Shown in pieces: positions 11,043 to 22,199 of a stretch of 64,000 nt of DNA. The position numbers were made by a program, and so were the translations under genes. Numbering within the stretch: the stretch's first letter is position 1; each line of letters begins with the position of its first letter. The DNA is from Dactylis glomerata (lineage: Eukaryota > Streptophyta > Magnoliopsida > Poales > Poaceae). The notes under the pieces were generated by a model that made no database searches, had not been told where the DNA came from, and worked only from the letters and a program-made list of their open reading frames with translations. The stretch is taken from the NCBI GenBank assembly GCA_007115705.1, contig QXEO01000247.1:12776253-12840252 (forward strand), read 5' to 3'.

Positions 11043-14000
11043 ATGATATCCCTCCACCACTCGTCGCCGTTCACGCTCCTGATAAAGCTCGAGCCCGGCC
11101 GATGGCGGCGGCTCGCGCTGCCGCAGTACGCCGTCCTCCGCCGGCCGGCGACGCGGAGCGTCCGCGCGGCGGCGGTGGCCGAGTCCGTCGGCGCCGAGCT
11201 CCGCCGGCTCGCGCGGGACAGAGTGGCCAGCGACGGCGACGACCGCCTGCTGAACTACGAGACGCTCCTCGTCGACCGCTTCCTCGACATCCTCCAGGAG
11301 CTGCACGGCAGCAACTTCAGACGAGTGGTACGCATACACTGACAGAGCAGCAGCAGATAATTCTCTCATGCTGCACGCCAAGTCGTTTCGAGGTGATCAA
11401 TGGATGATGTTTGTGCAGGCTGAGGAATGCCTGAGGGTGTCCGGGGAGTACCAGCGGGACGCGGGCGACCAGGCGGCGAGGCTGGGCCAGCTGGGGGCGC
11501 TCTTCACGAGCCTGGACGTGGGCGACGCCATCACGCTCACCAGCTCCTTCTCGCACATGCTCAACCTGGCCAACCTCGCCGAGGAGGTCGAGATGGTGCG
11601 CCAGAAGAAGATGGCGGCGAGCCGGCGCGGCGGGTTCGCCGACGAGGGCTCCGCGCCCACCGAGTCGGACATCGACGAGACCATCCAGCGGCTGGTGCAC
11701 GGGCTCGGCAAGACGCCACGGGAGGTGTTCGACGCGCTCAGGACCCAAACCACCGATCTCGTCTTCACCGCGCACCCCACCCAGTCCGTCAGGAGGTCGC
11801 TCCTCGAGAAGCACGCCAGGTCAGTGAGCAACACTGTACTTCGCCGAGGGACTGGTGCTTCACTTCACTGACGTCTTCTGTTCTTGCCGTTGTTTCAGTA
11901 TTAGGACGCGCCTGACGCAGCTCTGCGTCGAGGACATTTCCGAGAACGAGAAGCAGGAGATCGACGAGGCCCTGCAGAGAGAGGTTCGTTTGATGCCATC
12001 GAACAGTGCGGTCATCTCAACGATCATCGTGTCATGGCGTGTCACTTCCCTGCAGATTCTTGCGGCGTTCAGGACGGACGAGATCCGGCGGACGCCGCCG
12101 ACGCCGCAGGACGAGATGCGGCTGGGGATGAGCTACTTCCACGACACCATCTGGAACGGCGTGCCCAAGTTCCTCCGGCGCGTCGACACGGCGCTCAAGA
12201 ACATCGGCATCGACGAGCGCCTCCCCTACGACGTGCCCCTCATCCAGTTCTCCTCCTGGATGGGCGGCGACCGGGACGGGAACCCCAGGGTGACACCCGA
12301 GGTCACCAGGGACGTCTGCCTCCTCGCCAGGATGATGGCCGCCAACATGTACTTCTCCAAGATGGGCAGTCTCATGTTCGAGGTGCCGCACTCAACCTCT
12401 CATACTCGAACGCACAGAGTCAGTTTTTTATGGTGACGCAAAAAAAAAAGTCAGTTTTTTATGCACTGGTTTCAGTTTCTGACCGTGCATTTTGTTTCTT
12501 TGAAGCTTTCTATGTGGCGGTGCAACGACGAGCTCCGGGAACGCGCCGACGAGCTGCACCGGCTGTCCTCCAGGAAGTACGCCAAATACTACATCGGTAT
12601 GGTCCAGTCGATTGTGCTCAGAACTAGCTGCAGAAATTCATCCTCTTAAGCTCGATGATGTCTGAACTATTAGCAAACATTTCATATGCTGGTATCATCA
12701 TCGATTTTTTGCAGAGTTTTGGAAGCAAATTTCTCCGCGGGAGCCGTACCGCATCATACTCGGGGATGTGAGGGACAAGCTGTACAACACCTGCGAGCGT
12801 GCTCGAGAGATCTTGTCCCATGGAGAGTCGAGCATCCCAGAAGACCATACCTACAGAAGTGTCGATGAGGTAGCAATTTTTTTCGAACGCTCTGACTGAA
12901 ATCAGGTAGCAGTACTGTATATCTGATTGGAGCCTATCTCTGTCCATCTTAATTTTGTTGCAGTTCTTGGAGCCTCTTGAGCTGTGCTACCGGTCGCTGT
13001 GCGACTGCGGCGACCAGTTGATCGCCGACGGCAGTCTGCTGGACTTCATGCGCCAGGTGTCCACCTTCGGCCTCTGCCTCGTCAAGCTGGACATCCGGCA
13101 GGAGTCGGACCGCCACACCGACGCCGTGGACGCCATCACCACGCACCTCGGCATCGGTTCCTACCGGGACTGGCCCGAGGAGCAGCGCCAGGAATGGCTC
13201 GTCTCAGAGCTCCAATGCAATCGCCCGCTCTTCGGCCCCGACCTGCCGCAGTCCGACGAGGTCGCCGACGTGCTCGGCACGTTCCGGGTCATCGCCGAGC
13301 TCCCGGAGGACAGTTTCGGGGCGTACGTCATATCCATGGCCACCGCGCCGTCCGACGTTCTCGCCGTCGAGCTGCTGCAGCGGGAGTGCGGCGTCAAGAA
13401 GCCCATGAGAGTGGTACCGCTGTTCGAGAAGCTGGCCGACCTCCAACAGGCGCGCGCCACCATGGAGCTCCTGTTCTCCGTGGACTGGTACAAGGTGAGG
13501 ATCAATGGGAAGCAGGAGATCATGATCGGATACTCGGACTCCGGCAAGGACGCCGGGCGTCTGTCGGCGGCGTGGCAGCTGTACAAGGCCCAGGAAGAGA
13601 TCGTGGACGTGGCGGAGCGGCACAGCGTGAAGCTGACCATCTTCCACGGCCGGGGCGGCACCGTCGGTCGCGGCGGCGGGCCGAGCCACCTCGCCATCCT
13701 GTCGCAGCCGCCCAACACCGTCAACGGCTCGCTCCGGGTGACCGTCCAGGGCGAGGTGATCGAGAAGTCGTTTGGCGAGGAGAACCTCTGCTTCCGCACG
13801 CTGCAGAGGTTCACGGCGGCGACGCTAGAGCACGGCATGAACCCGCCAGTGTCGCCGAAGCCCGAGTGGCGCGCGCTGCTGGACGACATGGCCACCGTAG
13901 CCACCGAGGAATACCGGTCCATCGTGTTCCAGGAGCCACGGTTCGTGGAGTACTTCCGGTCGGCCACGCCGGAGACGGAGTACGGGCGGATGAACATCGG

Positions 14001-14754
14001 CAGCCGGCCGTCAAAGCGGAAGCCGGGCGGCGGCATCGAGTCACTGCGCGCCATCCCGTGGATCTTCGCGTGGACGCAGACCCGGTTCCACCTCCCCGTG
14101 TGGCTGGGCTTCGGCGCGGCGTTCCGGCATGCCATGGACACGCCGGGCGGCCTCGCCACGCTCCGGGAGATGTACGAGGAGTGGCCGTTCTTTCGCGTCA
14201 CCATCGACCTACTGGAGATGGTCTTCGCCAAGGGCGACCCCGGCATCGCCGCCCTCTACGACAAGCTCCTCGTGCCCCAAGACCTCTCGCCCTTCGGCGA
14301 GCAGCTCAGAGCCAACTACGCCGAGACACAGAGCCTCCTTCTAAAAGTAAGCACCTACCTACCAGCTACTCATTGCCATGGCCTACAGCTGCTTGCATTT
14401 GCAGGTGAAATTCATGTCAGCTCACCATGGATGTGCATTTCTTTATTGAATTTGCGTGTGTAGGTTGCTGGGCACAACGACCTGCTAGAGAGCGACCCGT
14501 ACCTGAGGCAGCGGCTCATGCTGCGGGACTCCTACATCACGGCACTCAACGTGTGCCAGGCCTACACGCTCAAGAGGATCAGGGACGGCCAGTTCAGGCC
14601 GGCCACGCGGCCGCCGCTCTCCACGGAGCTCATCGAAGACACGGCCGAGAGCCTGGTGGAGCTCAACCCCAGCAGCGAGTACGACCCGGGGCTAGAGGAC
14701 ACCCTCATACTCACCATGAAGGGAATCGCCGCCGGCATGCAGAACACGGGCTGA
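11043..14754 (+). CDS. ppc4: Phosphoenolpyruvate carboxylase, plastid-type candidate
   Basis: Catalyses PEP + bicarbonate to oxaloacetate + phosphate. Exons: 11043-11327, 11419-11819, 11899-11983, 12056-12382, 12506-12596, 12715-12869, 12964-14346, 14464-14754; phases fit and give 1005 residues (usual plant enzyme about 965). Catalytic signatures are present: TAHPTQS (His214), GGDRDGNP, the [11 protein letters not shown] block, [40 protein letters not shown], and the C-terminal QNTG. The site that is Ser in C4 enzymes is Ala here (IPWIFAWTQ), so this is a C3-type enzyme. The N-terminus is about 30 residues longer than cytosolic forms, rich in Arg/Leu/Ser/Ala, with a possible cleavage context around RSVRAAAV. 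The usual phosphorylation motif SIDAQLR is only SVGAELR (Ser48). Start: first in-frame ATG; upstream in-frame codons lack one. Neighbour and extension match rice Osppc4, which is known to be chloroplastic; the symbol rests on that inference. Confidence 0.93.
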
Positions 14755-15362
14755 TTCTTGATTTTTTTTTTGTGGGGTGGGCAAGACTCTCGATCGTACG
14801 TCTTGCTGATTGATTTGCAAGGTTTTGTTCTATACGAGTGGTGAAAGTGGGGATGTTGTTTTGTATGCGTTGGTATAAGATTGTTAGCAATTCATATGTG
14901 CCGTTCTTGTCTCTCAACCAGTCTTTCGATGACACATAGAGAAAACTCCACGCAGAAAGGAAACTAACGCTCACGTTGACGTTGGTACAATTAAATGAGC
15001 AGAATTATTTGCTGCAGATGATGGATTAAGCAACAGAAGGAAACATGAGCATTTTGCCGTACCTCGTTCATGGACATGGTGTTTTCTGGAAGTGACAATT
15101 TGGTCCATGTTCCTCTGAGCAAAACAATAGTCGCTTGCTTCTCCGATGTGATTCTGAATTTGATCTTTTAGGGATGCACTTTAAAGACTTGATACACTAG
15201 CGCATAAGAGCATCTCTATTCGTTTCGCAAATCAACTCATCCATTGTGTTGGATACCATCAAACATGTAGGAAAACTGGAAGGCCACAAAGAACTACTGG
15301 TAAAATACTCCTTTTAGGATGAACAATTAAGATAAGCTACTGAAATGCACACAGTAATAATT
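14755..15362. other. Intergenic region between PEPC and MATH-BTB genes
   Basis: Convergent 3' flanks of two genes on opposite strands. AT-rich, with no gene or repeat that I can support; it includes the PEPC 3' untranslated region directly after 14754. Confidence 0.5.
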
Positions 15363-16421
15363 CTAGTTTTTACGGAGCCTACTTGCTTTTTCCCACATTT
15401 CCATTACAGTATCCGGACATGTTCTTTTGAGCTGATTGTACCCTCTGCTTGTCACCACATCATTTATTTTAGTACAAGACGCAATAAATCGAATGCAAGC
15501 ATCTTTTAGCCCGGAACAACTATGCTGATCGGCCAAAGCCAATATAGTTGCAACAGACTCGGCATCGAGCTCTTTGCGGAGAGTGCTTTCGCACATAAGC
15601 TTTAACCTTTCCATGCCATACTGATCCGCGGCCACAAGCAGATGCATATTCGTCTCTTTCTTGTCGTTTCCGTCCAAGTCGTCCATGGCAGGCAACGAAT
15701 CGGTATAGATGAACTGGAGCAAAAGCTTGAAGATGGCAGGTTGCATGTTGTCAATGACGATGCGGTTTGAATCCTTCTTCCTCATCGGCCCGTAGAGCAA
15801 AGCCTTGAAAACCGATGACCGCGTCGCTAGTACGAGCTTGTGGGCAGGGAAGTCCTCTCCTTGGACCTCAAACGTCACATCGGCGCCCTCCTTTTCCTCT
15901 AGCAGCTTCCTGAGTTGGTCCGTCAAGTCCGATGGTGGCACCTCGACATGGCTATAAGCCTCCTCGATAACATATGGCTCTTTGATGATGGTCAAAGCGC
16001 ATCTGATAGTGAGACGATCGTCAACAAGACAGCCCAATGCTTTCATCTCGCCCCTGTTTATGGTGTGCGAGACAAGGTAGTCTGTACGGGAAAGATTTTC
16101 CGTGAAGGCCACCGACAAAGAAAATCGCTTGCTTGTCCAGTCGAAGAAGCTGATTGTGCAAGATACCCGCACGTGGTCTACCTTCATGTCCACGTCCATC
16201 AGCAGCTCTAGCATGAACGCTATGTCGTCCTTGCTATCTTCCGTAGATCCGTCCGGGTAATACCGGAGGAGCCAGTTATGGCCGCCAACAGCGAAGCATG
16301 ACGAGTGGATGTAGCGGCCGACTCCCATCCCCCTATGAAGGTTGTGATCGGAGATCTTGAACAGGTGCTCGCCGTGCTCCGACTCCGCTTTGCACGTCGA
16401 TGCGCTCAGCAAGATCGACAT
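15363..16421 (-). CDS. MATH-BTB domain protein (CUL3 substrate adaptor type)
   Basis: A 352-residue single-exon protein of the grass-expanded MATH-BTB family. Such proteins bind CULLIN3 through BTB and recruit targets for ubiquitination through MATH. The MATH domain spans roughly residues 10-150 (HLFKISDHNL, SSCFAVGGHNWLLRYYPDG), BTB roughly 175-300 (DLTDQLRKLLEEKEGADVTF, FPAHKLVLATRSSVFKALLY), then a BACK-like tail (AADQYGMERLKLMCE, LALADQHSCSGLKDACIRFI). The start is the ATG at 16419-16421. Frame stays open to 16466 but only a TTG is there. Family length is usually 350-370, so it looks complete. Many grass members evolve fast and target is unknown. Confidence 0.9.
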   Translation of the reverse strand: MSILLSASTCKAESEHGEHLFKISDHNLHRGMGVGRYIHSSCFAVGGHNWLLRYYPDGSTEDSKDDIAFMLELLMDVDMKVDHVRVSCTISFFDWTSKRFSLSVAFTENLSRTDYLVSHTINRGEMKALGCLVDDRLTIRCALTIIKEPYVIEEAYSHVEVPPSDLTDQLRKLLEEKEGADVTFEVQGEDFPAHKLVLATRSSVFKALLYGPMRKKDSNRIVIDNMQPAIFKLLLQFIYTDSLPAMDDLDGNDKKETNMHLLVAADQYGMERLKLMCESTLRKELDAESVATILALADQHSCSGLKDACIRFIASCTKINDVVTSRGYNQLKRTCPDTVMEMWEKASRLRKN

Positions 16422-16562
16422 TAGAATTTCTCGGTAAGAATTCTGGAAGAGAATAAACCCAAACAAAGTTAACAGTTCTGAAAGCAGTGTATATATCTAT
16501 CTTGGTGCAGATTGATTCTTGAGGTGATTTCTCTCTTTCTTTCTCTTCCAGACTACGCCTTA

Positions 16563-16570
16563 TATTTATA
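16563..16570 (-). promoter_or_regulatory. TATA box of the MATH-BTB gene
   Basis: TATAAATA on the minus strand, about 142 bp upstream of the ATG at 16421. Position and sequence fit a plant core promoter. Confidence 0.55.
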
Positions 16571-16679
16571 CTATGCTCGTACCTGCGTTGATCTAGTAAT
16601 CGAATTAGGAATCCCATGATGTACTTGATACGGAGTCCTGGAGTAGGGTCGGTGGCTAGCTCCGTAACCGAGTCGAACA

Positions 16680-18800
16680 CACGATCCTGTCCTCAATTCG
16701 CAAAAGAAGAAAGAAAAAAGAACACGATTCAGTTGTCTGGTCGTCTTACGTATCTGGTAACCGGGCCTCCCTCCCTCCGATATAAGAGCCTAGGTCGAAG
16801 TGCACCTAAATGCTGATATCTTATCTTCTGTACCAATAAAACGGCAATGCGACCGGTAGTACGTACGTCGCGGTTATTTTGCACTTAAGCCCCTCCTCTT
16901 TTTGGAAATCAACCTGAAGTCCACATGACCTTATCCACCAGACCTCACCCTCCTCTCTCGTCTCCGTCGGCGGCTACCCACAGAGACCCCACCCTTCTCT
17001 CTCTCCTCCGTCGGCGGCTACCCACAGGAGGCGGCCGGCTGCTTGATGGCCCGAGCGCGGAGCTGCCCTTCGCCCCGGCGAGATCATCAGCCTCACGGCG
17101 GATCTCCTCATCTAGCCAGGCCAAGCCGTGGCAGTGACAGGACTTCAAGATGGCCACCGGAGGTCGACAGCGCCGTGCCGTGCTCGGGGCTGGTCCTTCG
17201 ATCCGGGAAGCCACGAGGCAGTAAGCGGTGGCAGAGGCCGGACTTTAAATAACTGATACTAGATGCTACGATAATTGTTGTACTACATCAATTAATCCAT
17301 CAGTTTACTGATATTGCAATCTGCGGACTAGAGGCCATGGCGGGGCCTCCGCCAAGCTTCCATGGACCTCACTGGTTCGTTCCTCCCGACTAGAAAACAA
17401 ATCACCAATCATGCCCATTCCGAGCGATGCGCCACCAAGCGGCAGCGGCATCGTCGCCCGGACGAGGCTGATGGGGCGCGAGCTCGATTGATCTGGCCCA
17501 CGGGAGACTTGCAGAGGTAACGGAGGAAGAGATGAGAGATTGAAGCATGGCCGTGAGACATGAAGATTTGGAGGAAGTCCTCTTCACTTTTTTGTTTGTT
17601 TTTGCCGTTGTCCAAGGAGCTTCTCATCCCTGCTCCTGTTGCTTCCTGGAAGCATTCCTGCTCATTGTCGATGAAGGTTTGGTCACGCTGGACTCCCAGC
17701 TGCAGCGCCACCTCCGCTGCAATGGCAGATTGTGCATAAGCTGCAGCGCCATCTCCGCTCCAATGGCAGATTGGGCATAAGCAGTCAATTCACGATGGAT
17801 TTGCCCCTTCTAATTTTGTGTGTGGATCTCAGACCATAGTGCTCAATGTAAATGGACCAAGTAGCACCGAATGCAAATTGACCAAAAGAGGAACAATAAG
17901 ATGTTGCTGTGACCTGAGCGGATCGACATGGTAGTTCAAAAAATCATCATCAAACGCTGACTAGCTTCAGGACAACATTGAGAACAAATAACTGAGGACA
18001 TCTGTCTTCACCCAACAATTTATACTTACAAGATGTAGAGAATAATGGAAGATTGGATTATGAGGATATCAAACATGATGATATTATTTTAACTTTCGTA
18101 CCAGTGTGTAACTACTGTATTCATATCAGCATAAGCATCAAAGGAGAAAAGAAATAATGAGATAAAATATCTGCTTCTAAAGCGGTGAGAAGCTGAGAAC
18201 CAAACACGTGACAATTGAAAGCATCGCTATTAGCCAGCAATTAAGCTGGAAGTAGAGGTACTGTTCCTGAAGGCACTTCTGAATTTGAGGCTATTCCCCT
18301 TTGACAACCACTCCATGTTTGTTTTGCACGGGTTGGCTTCATTCAAGTATTTTGCGTGTACCATTCTTTAAGCTTAGTTCCACGTATCTAATCCTAAAAA
18401 AAAAAAGGTGAGCTCTAATTCATTCTTTTCAGTATTGTAGTTCACTCTGCCTAGCATAGTTGTTCAGATGTACTTCTATCACACTGTGAGATATTTGAGA
18501 TTACATGATTGACAAGCTTTTTTCTGTTATTGTTGCTTAGCTGAATTAACATTGTTTCTTAGATGTGTTTACATGATATTTTGGTATTTATGAAAAAAAA
18601 ACACAATATCAGGTAAGGGAGGGAAAAATGAAATTAAATATACAAGAAATTGGAATATCTCTGTTGGTTGATTATGAGCAAGAATGGCGGAGATATGCGC
18701 TGGTGGAAGGTAGGGGTGATGACGCGCAGGTGGAAAGTGATCATGCACATCAGAAGCTCTCTTAGGTGGGACTGTCGAACAAGCTGATAAGGTTAAAATT
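16680..18800. other. Intergenic, no supported gene; small direct repeats
   Basis: Two CT/GC-rich patches give open frames on several strands at once, with no recognisable protein. Within it, CTCCGTCGGCGGCTACCCAC occurs twice (about 16964 and 17008). A roughly 40-bp unit starting GCAGCGCCA is repeated at about 17702-17780. The remainder to 18800 is AT-rich and featureless. Confidence 0.5.
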
Positions 18801-18802
18801 CA

Positions 18803-18833
18803 ACCCGTAGCAAAGCACGGACGAATGTGCTAG
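18803..18833 (+). mobile_element. Possible Helitron 3' terminus
   Basis: The segment contains a GC hairpin (CCGT-a-GC / GCACGG around an AAA loop) about 10 bp before CTAG followed by T. This is the usual 3' end of plant Helitrons (hairpin, then CTRR, inserted at AT). I could not locate a matching 5' TC end, so the element span is unknown. Confidence 0.35.
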
Positions 18834-18834
18834 T

Positions 18835-18836
<2 letters not shown>

Positions 18837-18867
<31 letters not shown>
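18837..18867. repeat. (TA)n microsatellite
   Basis: An uninterrupted 31-bp TA dinucleotide run. Confidence 0.95.
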
Positions 18868-18870
<3 letters not shown>

Positions 18871-19800
18871 CAGAAACACTAGACCTACGGGCAAATCTTA
18901 CGGAAAGAACCTACGGACTGCCTACACCTTTTCCTGATTGGTGGAATCCCTCCCACCATCCGTGATTTTAGGGCTGCAATATGTCTATCTTTCCTCCACA
19001 TGAGTTACTCATATATGAATGTGGATTTTCTGAAAAGGGGCATAGCTACCCATGCCGTAGTAGCCGTTGGATGATTTCTATCTCAAACAGCAAGCTAACG
19101 GCTACTTCACGTCGTGTGTCAGTCTTTGCTAGAGCTCATGACCAAAAGAAAGGTTCTATGTCAGTCTTACGTGTGATCCTGACGAAAAGGAATCAGGCCC
19201 TACTTGTGCATCGATATCAAAGTGGTGTCAGACATGCATGCGTCAACAAAGAAAGAGAAAAGTTAAAATAAAATTTATTTGTGCTTATCAAGTGGTCAGG
19301 CCCTATCACTAAATACTTTTACTTTAATCTAAAATACATTTATTTCACAGCTTTAGTTAGATAACACTTTTTCAGCCTCATGATTTTCGAAATGACACTG
19401 GTAGAAAAAAGGGCTTCCATTCGCCCCCATTAGTCCCCAACGTGTTTGGTCCGCGGCTAAAGGGTCCATCAGTCTCGGTTCGTTTGAAAATGTGGGCCAG
19501 GGGGCATTAGTCCCGGTTCAAATGGGTCCTTCGGTCCCGGATTCATCCACCAGCCGGGACTAATGCCTTTGGGCCTTTAGTCCCGGCTCGTGGCACGAAC
19601 CGGGACTAAAGGGTACCCTTTAGTCCCAGTTTGAGCCACGAGCCGGGACTAAAGGGCAGTTCAAACGAACCGTCACTCCCGCGTATCGTTTCGGAAATCG
19701 CTGCGCCATTACGCGATTGTTTCGGTAATATGGAACGACGAACGCATCGGGAGAGGCTTTCAGTAATCAACACCGGCGCCTCTTGATCTTCCATCTCTAG

Positions 19801-19809
19801 TATATAAAA
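19801..19809 (+). promoter_or_regulatory. TATA box of the CACTA-borne exonuclease gene
   Basis: TATATAAAA, about 195 bp before the ATG at 20003. Downstream the leader repeats the unit CTCTCTCACCG several times (19890-19970), a pyrimidine-rich 5' untranslated region. Confidence 0.6.
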
Positions 19810-20002
19810 AACCTTCATTTTGCTTTCTTGATCATCATCTTCCTCCTAATCTCTCCTCAAAACCACCATAGCCAATCAAGCTAGCTAGCTCTCTCACCGG
19901 CCGGCGACAAGTTCTCTCACCGGCGACAAGCTCTCTCACCGCCGGTGGCATCAAGCTCTCTCACCGCGGAGAGCTCTCTCTCTCTCTCTCCATCTCATTT
20001 CA

Positions 20003-20656
20003 ATGGAGCCGGCCGGGGCGACGCGGGTGCATAATCTCACCACCGAAGGGATGGAATTCACCATCACGGAAACCGTCCGTGCATCAACGGTGAAGAAGTG
20101 GCTCCACGCTGTCAAGGAGCGGTTCCTCGATGCCGCACCGGTCAAATATGTGGGCTTGGACTGTGAGTTCAACACCCCTCGCGATAAGCCTCATCAGCAT
20201 GCCGCCCTCCTTCAACTCTCGGTGGCGTCCGAGGTTTTGCTCTTCCAACTATGTCGGGCCGATCATGTGCCGCAGCTGCTCAGGGATTTCTTGGGGGACC
20301 CCACCATTAAATTCTGCGGCGTGGCTATCGGCAATGACGTGCGCATGCTATCTCCATACGGAATTCAAATTGCGTCGGTGCACGACCTCCAAGTGATCAT
20401 ACCGAACCCCACCACGAAACCAATTCCGAGTCTATATGATCTGTCCAATGCTACTATTGGGATAAAGCTTGAGAAGAAGAAGAAGATCAAGAAGAACAAG
20501 AAGAAGGGCGGCGACGAGGAAGAAGAAGAAGAAGAAGAACTTATATATGGTTGGGCCAAAGTTCCATTAAGCGACAAGCAAGTGTTGTATGCCGCTCTAG
20601 ACGCTCGCTTGAGCTTTGAGATTGCTAGGAGTTATTGGAAGCTAGAAGGCTACTAG
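20003..20656 (+). CDS. DEDDy 3'-5' exonuclease (Werner exonuclease-like), transposon-borne
   Basis: A 217-residue intronless protein of the RNase D/WRN exonuclease fold. All DEDDy catalytic residues are visible: motif I GLDCEF (Asp53, Glu55), motif II VAIGNDVRML (Asp112), motif III YAALDARLSFEI (Tyr196, Asp200). Such enzymes remove nucleotides from DNA or RNA 3' ends with two metal ions. Between motifs II and III there is a charged insert (about residues 157-179), a lysine run followed by eight glutamates. The gene lies wholly inside a CACTA element with its own TATA box, reads without stops, and is therefore a captured and possibly expressed copy. No targeting signal is evident. Its role, whether for host or transposon, is unknown. 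Confidence 0.85.
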   Translation: MEPAGATRVHNLTTEGMEFTITETVRASTVKKWLHAVKERFLDAAPVKYVGLDCEFNTPRDKPHQHAALLQLSVASEVLLFQLCRADHVPQLLRDFLGDPTIKFCGVAIGNDVRMLSPYGIQIASVHDLQVIIPNPTTKPIPSLYDLSNATIGIKLEKKKKIKKNKKKGGDEEEEEEEELIYGWAKVPLSDKQVLYAALDARLSFEIARSYWKLEGY

Positions 20657-21556
20657 CTAGCTAGATGTATGTGTGGCGTGGTGTGCGAGTCGAGTGCATA
20701 TATATATGAAAAAATGTACTCCCTCTTATTTGCTTAACAAGTCTATTATATTGCTATTATTTTGGATTTTTTAAGTTTTTTGGTCTTTTTTGAATATTTT
20801 AATTATTAAAAATTAATAATTAAATTATGTATAAAAATTATTTGGAATTCATTCATGCTTATTATTACTTAATCAATGTTTCTTAATTTGTGAATTTATT
20901 TGGAATTTAAAAAAGTAATATTATATGTTTTCTAAGTGTATAGGTTAATAGAATTGGTAGCATAGTATTATCAATAAGTCGCGAACGCAGTCTTGGAAGC
21001 TAGTAGGGAAGGAATAGAGAAGTTAAGCGTGCTAAGGGTAGAGTAGTGTGAGAATGGGTGACCGACCGGGAAGTGAGGACCACAAGTACTTATAATTTGA
21101 CATGACAATGGAGTGAGGACCATATATTCTTGGAAGCTAGTAGAGGGAAGAAATAGAGATGATTAGATAATAGAAATGATTAGATAATAGAGAAATAAAG
21201 AAAAATAGAGAAATAAAGAAAATACAGAAATTACAAAACAGAAAATACAAATTTTATTCCGAATGGACCTTTAGTCCCGGTCCGTGTTACGAACTGGGAC
21301 CAAAGGTCCTCCAACCGCAGCACATGCCCCTAGCCACGTGGAGGACCATTGGTCCCGGTTCATAAGCAATCGGGACTAAAGGATTAAGCCTTTAGTCCCG
21401 CTTTGTTAGTCCCGGTTTCGGAACTAATGAGCGTTATAGCCGGGACCAATAGCCTTTTTTCCACCGGTGTGAGCGCAGTAGTCTTGTTGCGCCATGCAGC
21501 TATCGATGTCAGCTAGACTGAATTCAAAGCTGACTACTCCTGAATCTGAGCGTGTA

Positions 21557-21688
21557 CAGCGGCTAGTATTGGATACGAGACTAGTATTAGACTCAGTTCC
21601 AAGATTCCCATAATGATACCATTAGATCAAATACTCAGCTCGAAGTACTACTTGTGATCAGCGGCTAGTATTGGATACGAGACTAGTA
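21557..21688. repeat. 30-bp direct repeat pair
   Basis: A 30-bp sequence beginning CAGCGGCTAGTATTGGATAC occurs at 21557-21586 and again, exactly, at 21659-21688. I see no transposon signature around it. Confidence 0.7.
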
Positions 21689-22199
21689 ACAAATCAACTT
21701 TTTCACGCGTGAAATGGACGGCAGTTTCTGATGGTATTAATTGCCCACTTGATGCATGAAATGTGTCAGCTCTTATTTTAGAAATGGATATCATCATTTT
21801 TTTAGAAGCTACGGATAGCGCCTTTGGTGACAAGGTCAAACTGAGGCTGTGTTACGTGAGTTATGCCAGAGCACTTTACTTCTTCAAATACATGTATCGG
21901 TGTCAGACTAGAAAACATAAGACAGTAGTAGAATATTGGGTCAAGACACAAAAGAGATAAGAGAGAGAGAGAGCGTGGCCTATTTGATCAGAGAAAGATA
22001 AAAAAATGATAATCGAAAGAGAAAAGGATGTCAGGGTGACAGGGTCTCACGAGAAATCCGTACAGATAGCATATAGTATACAAAAAAAAAGAGGAGGTGC
22101 GGGGGTTTAGGCCACTAAAGTTAGTAACAGACGGCGTTAAGGGTGTATAGCTACCACCTGTTTTAGCCAGCAATTTTTGATATATATATCATCTTATAT

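Larger units (their letters stand above)
19396..21469. mobile_element. Non-autonomous CACTA element carrying an exonuclease gene
   Basis: A 2074-bp element. Left end CACTGGTAGAAAAAAGGGCT; right end, reverse-complemented, CACCGGTGGAAAAAAGGCT. The 3-bp TSD TGA is present on both sides (19393-19395, 21470-21472), as expected for CACTA. Both subterminal regions (about 19430-19660 and 21265-21440) are filled with AGTCCCGG / CCGGGACT words in both orientations, the typical transposase-binding repeats. No transposase is encoded. The centre holds one intact gene (20003-20656) with its own TATA box and leader, followed by AT-rich filler. Confidence 0.9.

Noticed and set aside
16925..17250. Small GC-rich coding genes
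   Set aside because: Open in several frames at once, contain a direct repeat of CTCCGTCGGCGG-type sequence, no similarity to known proteins.
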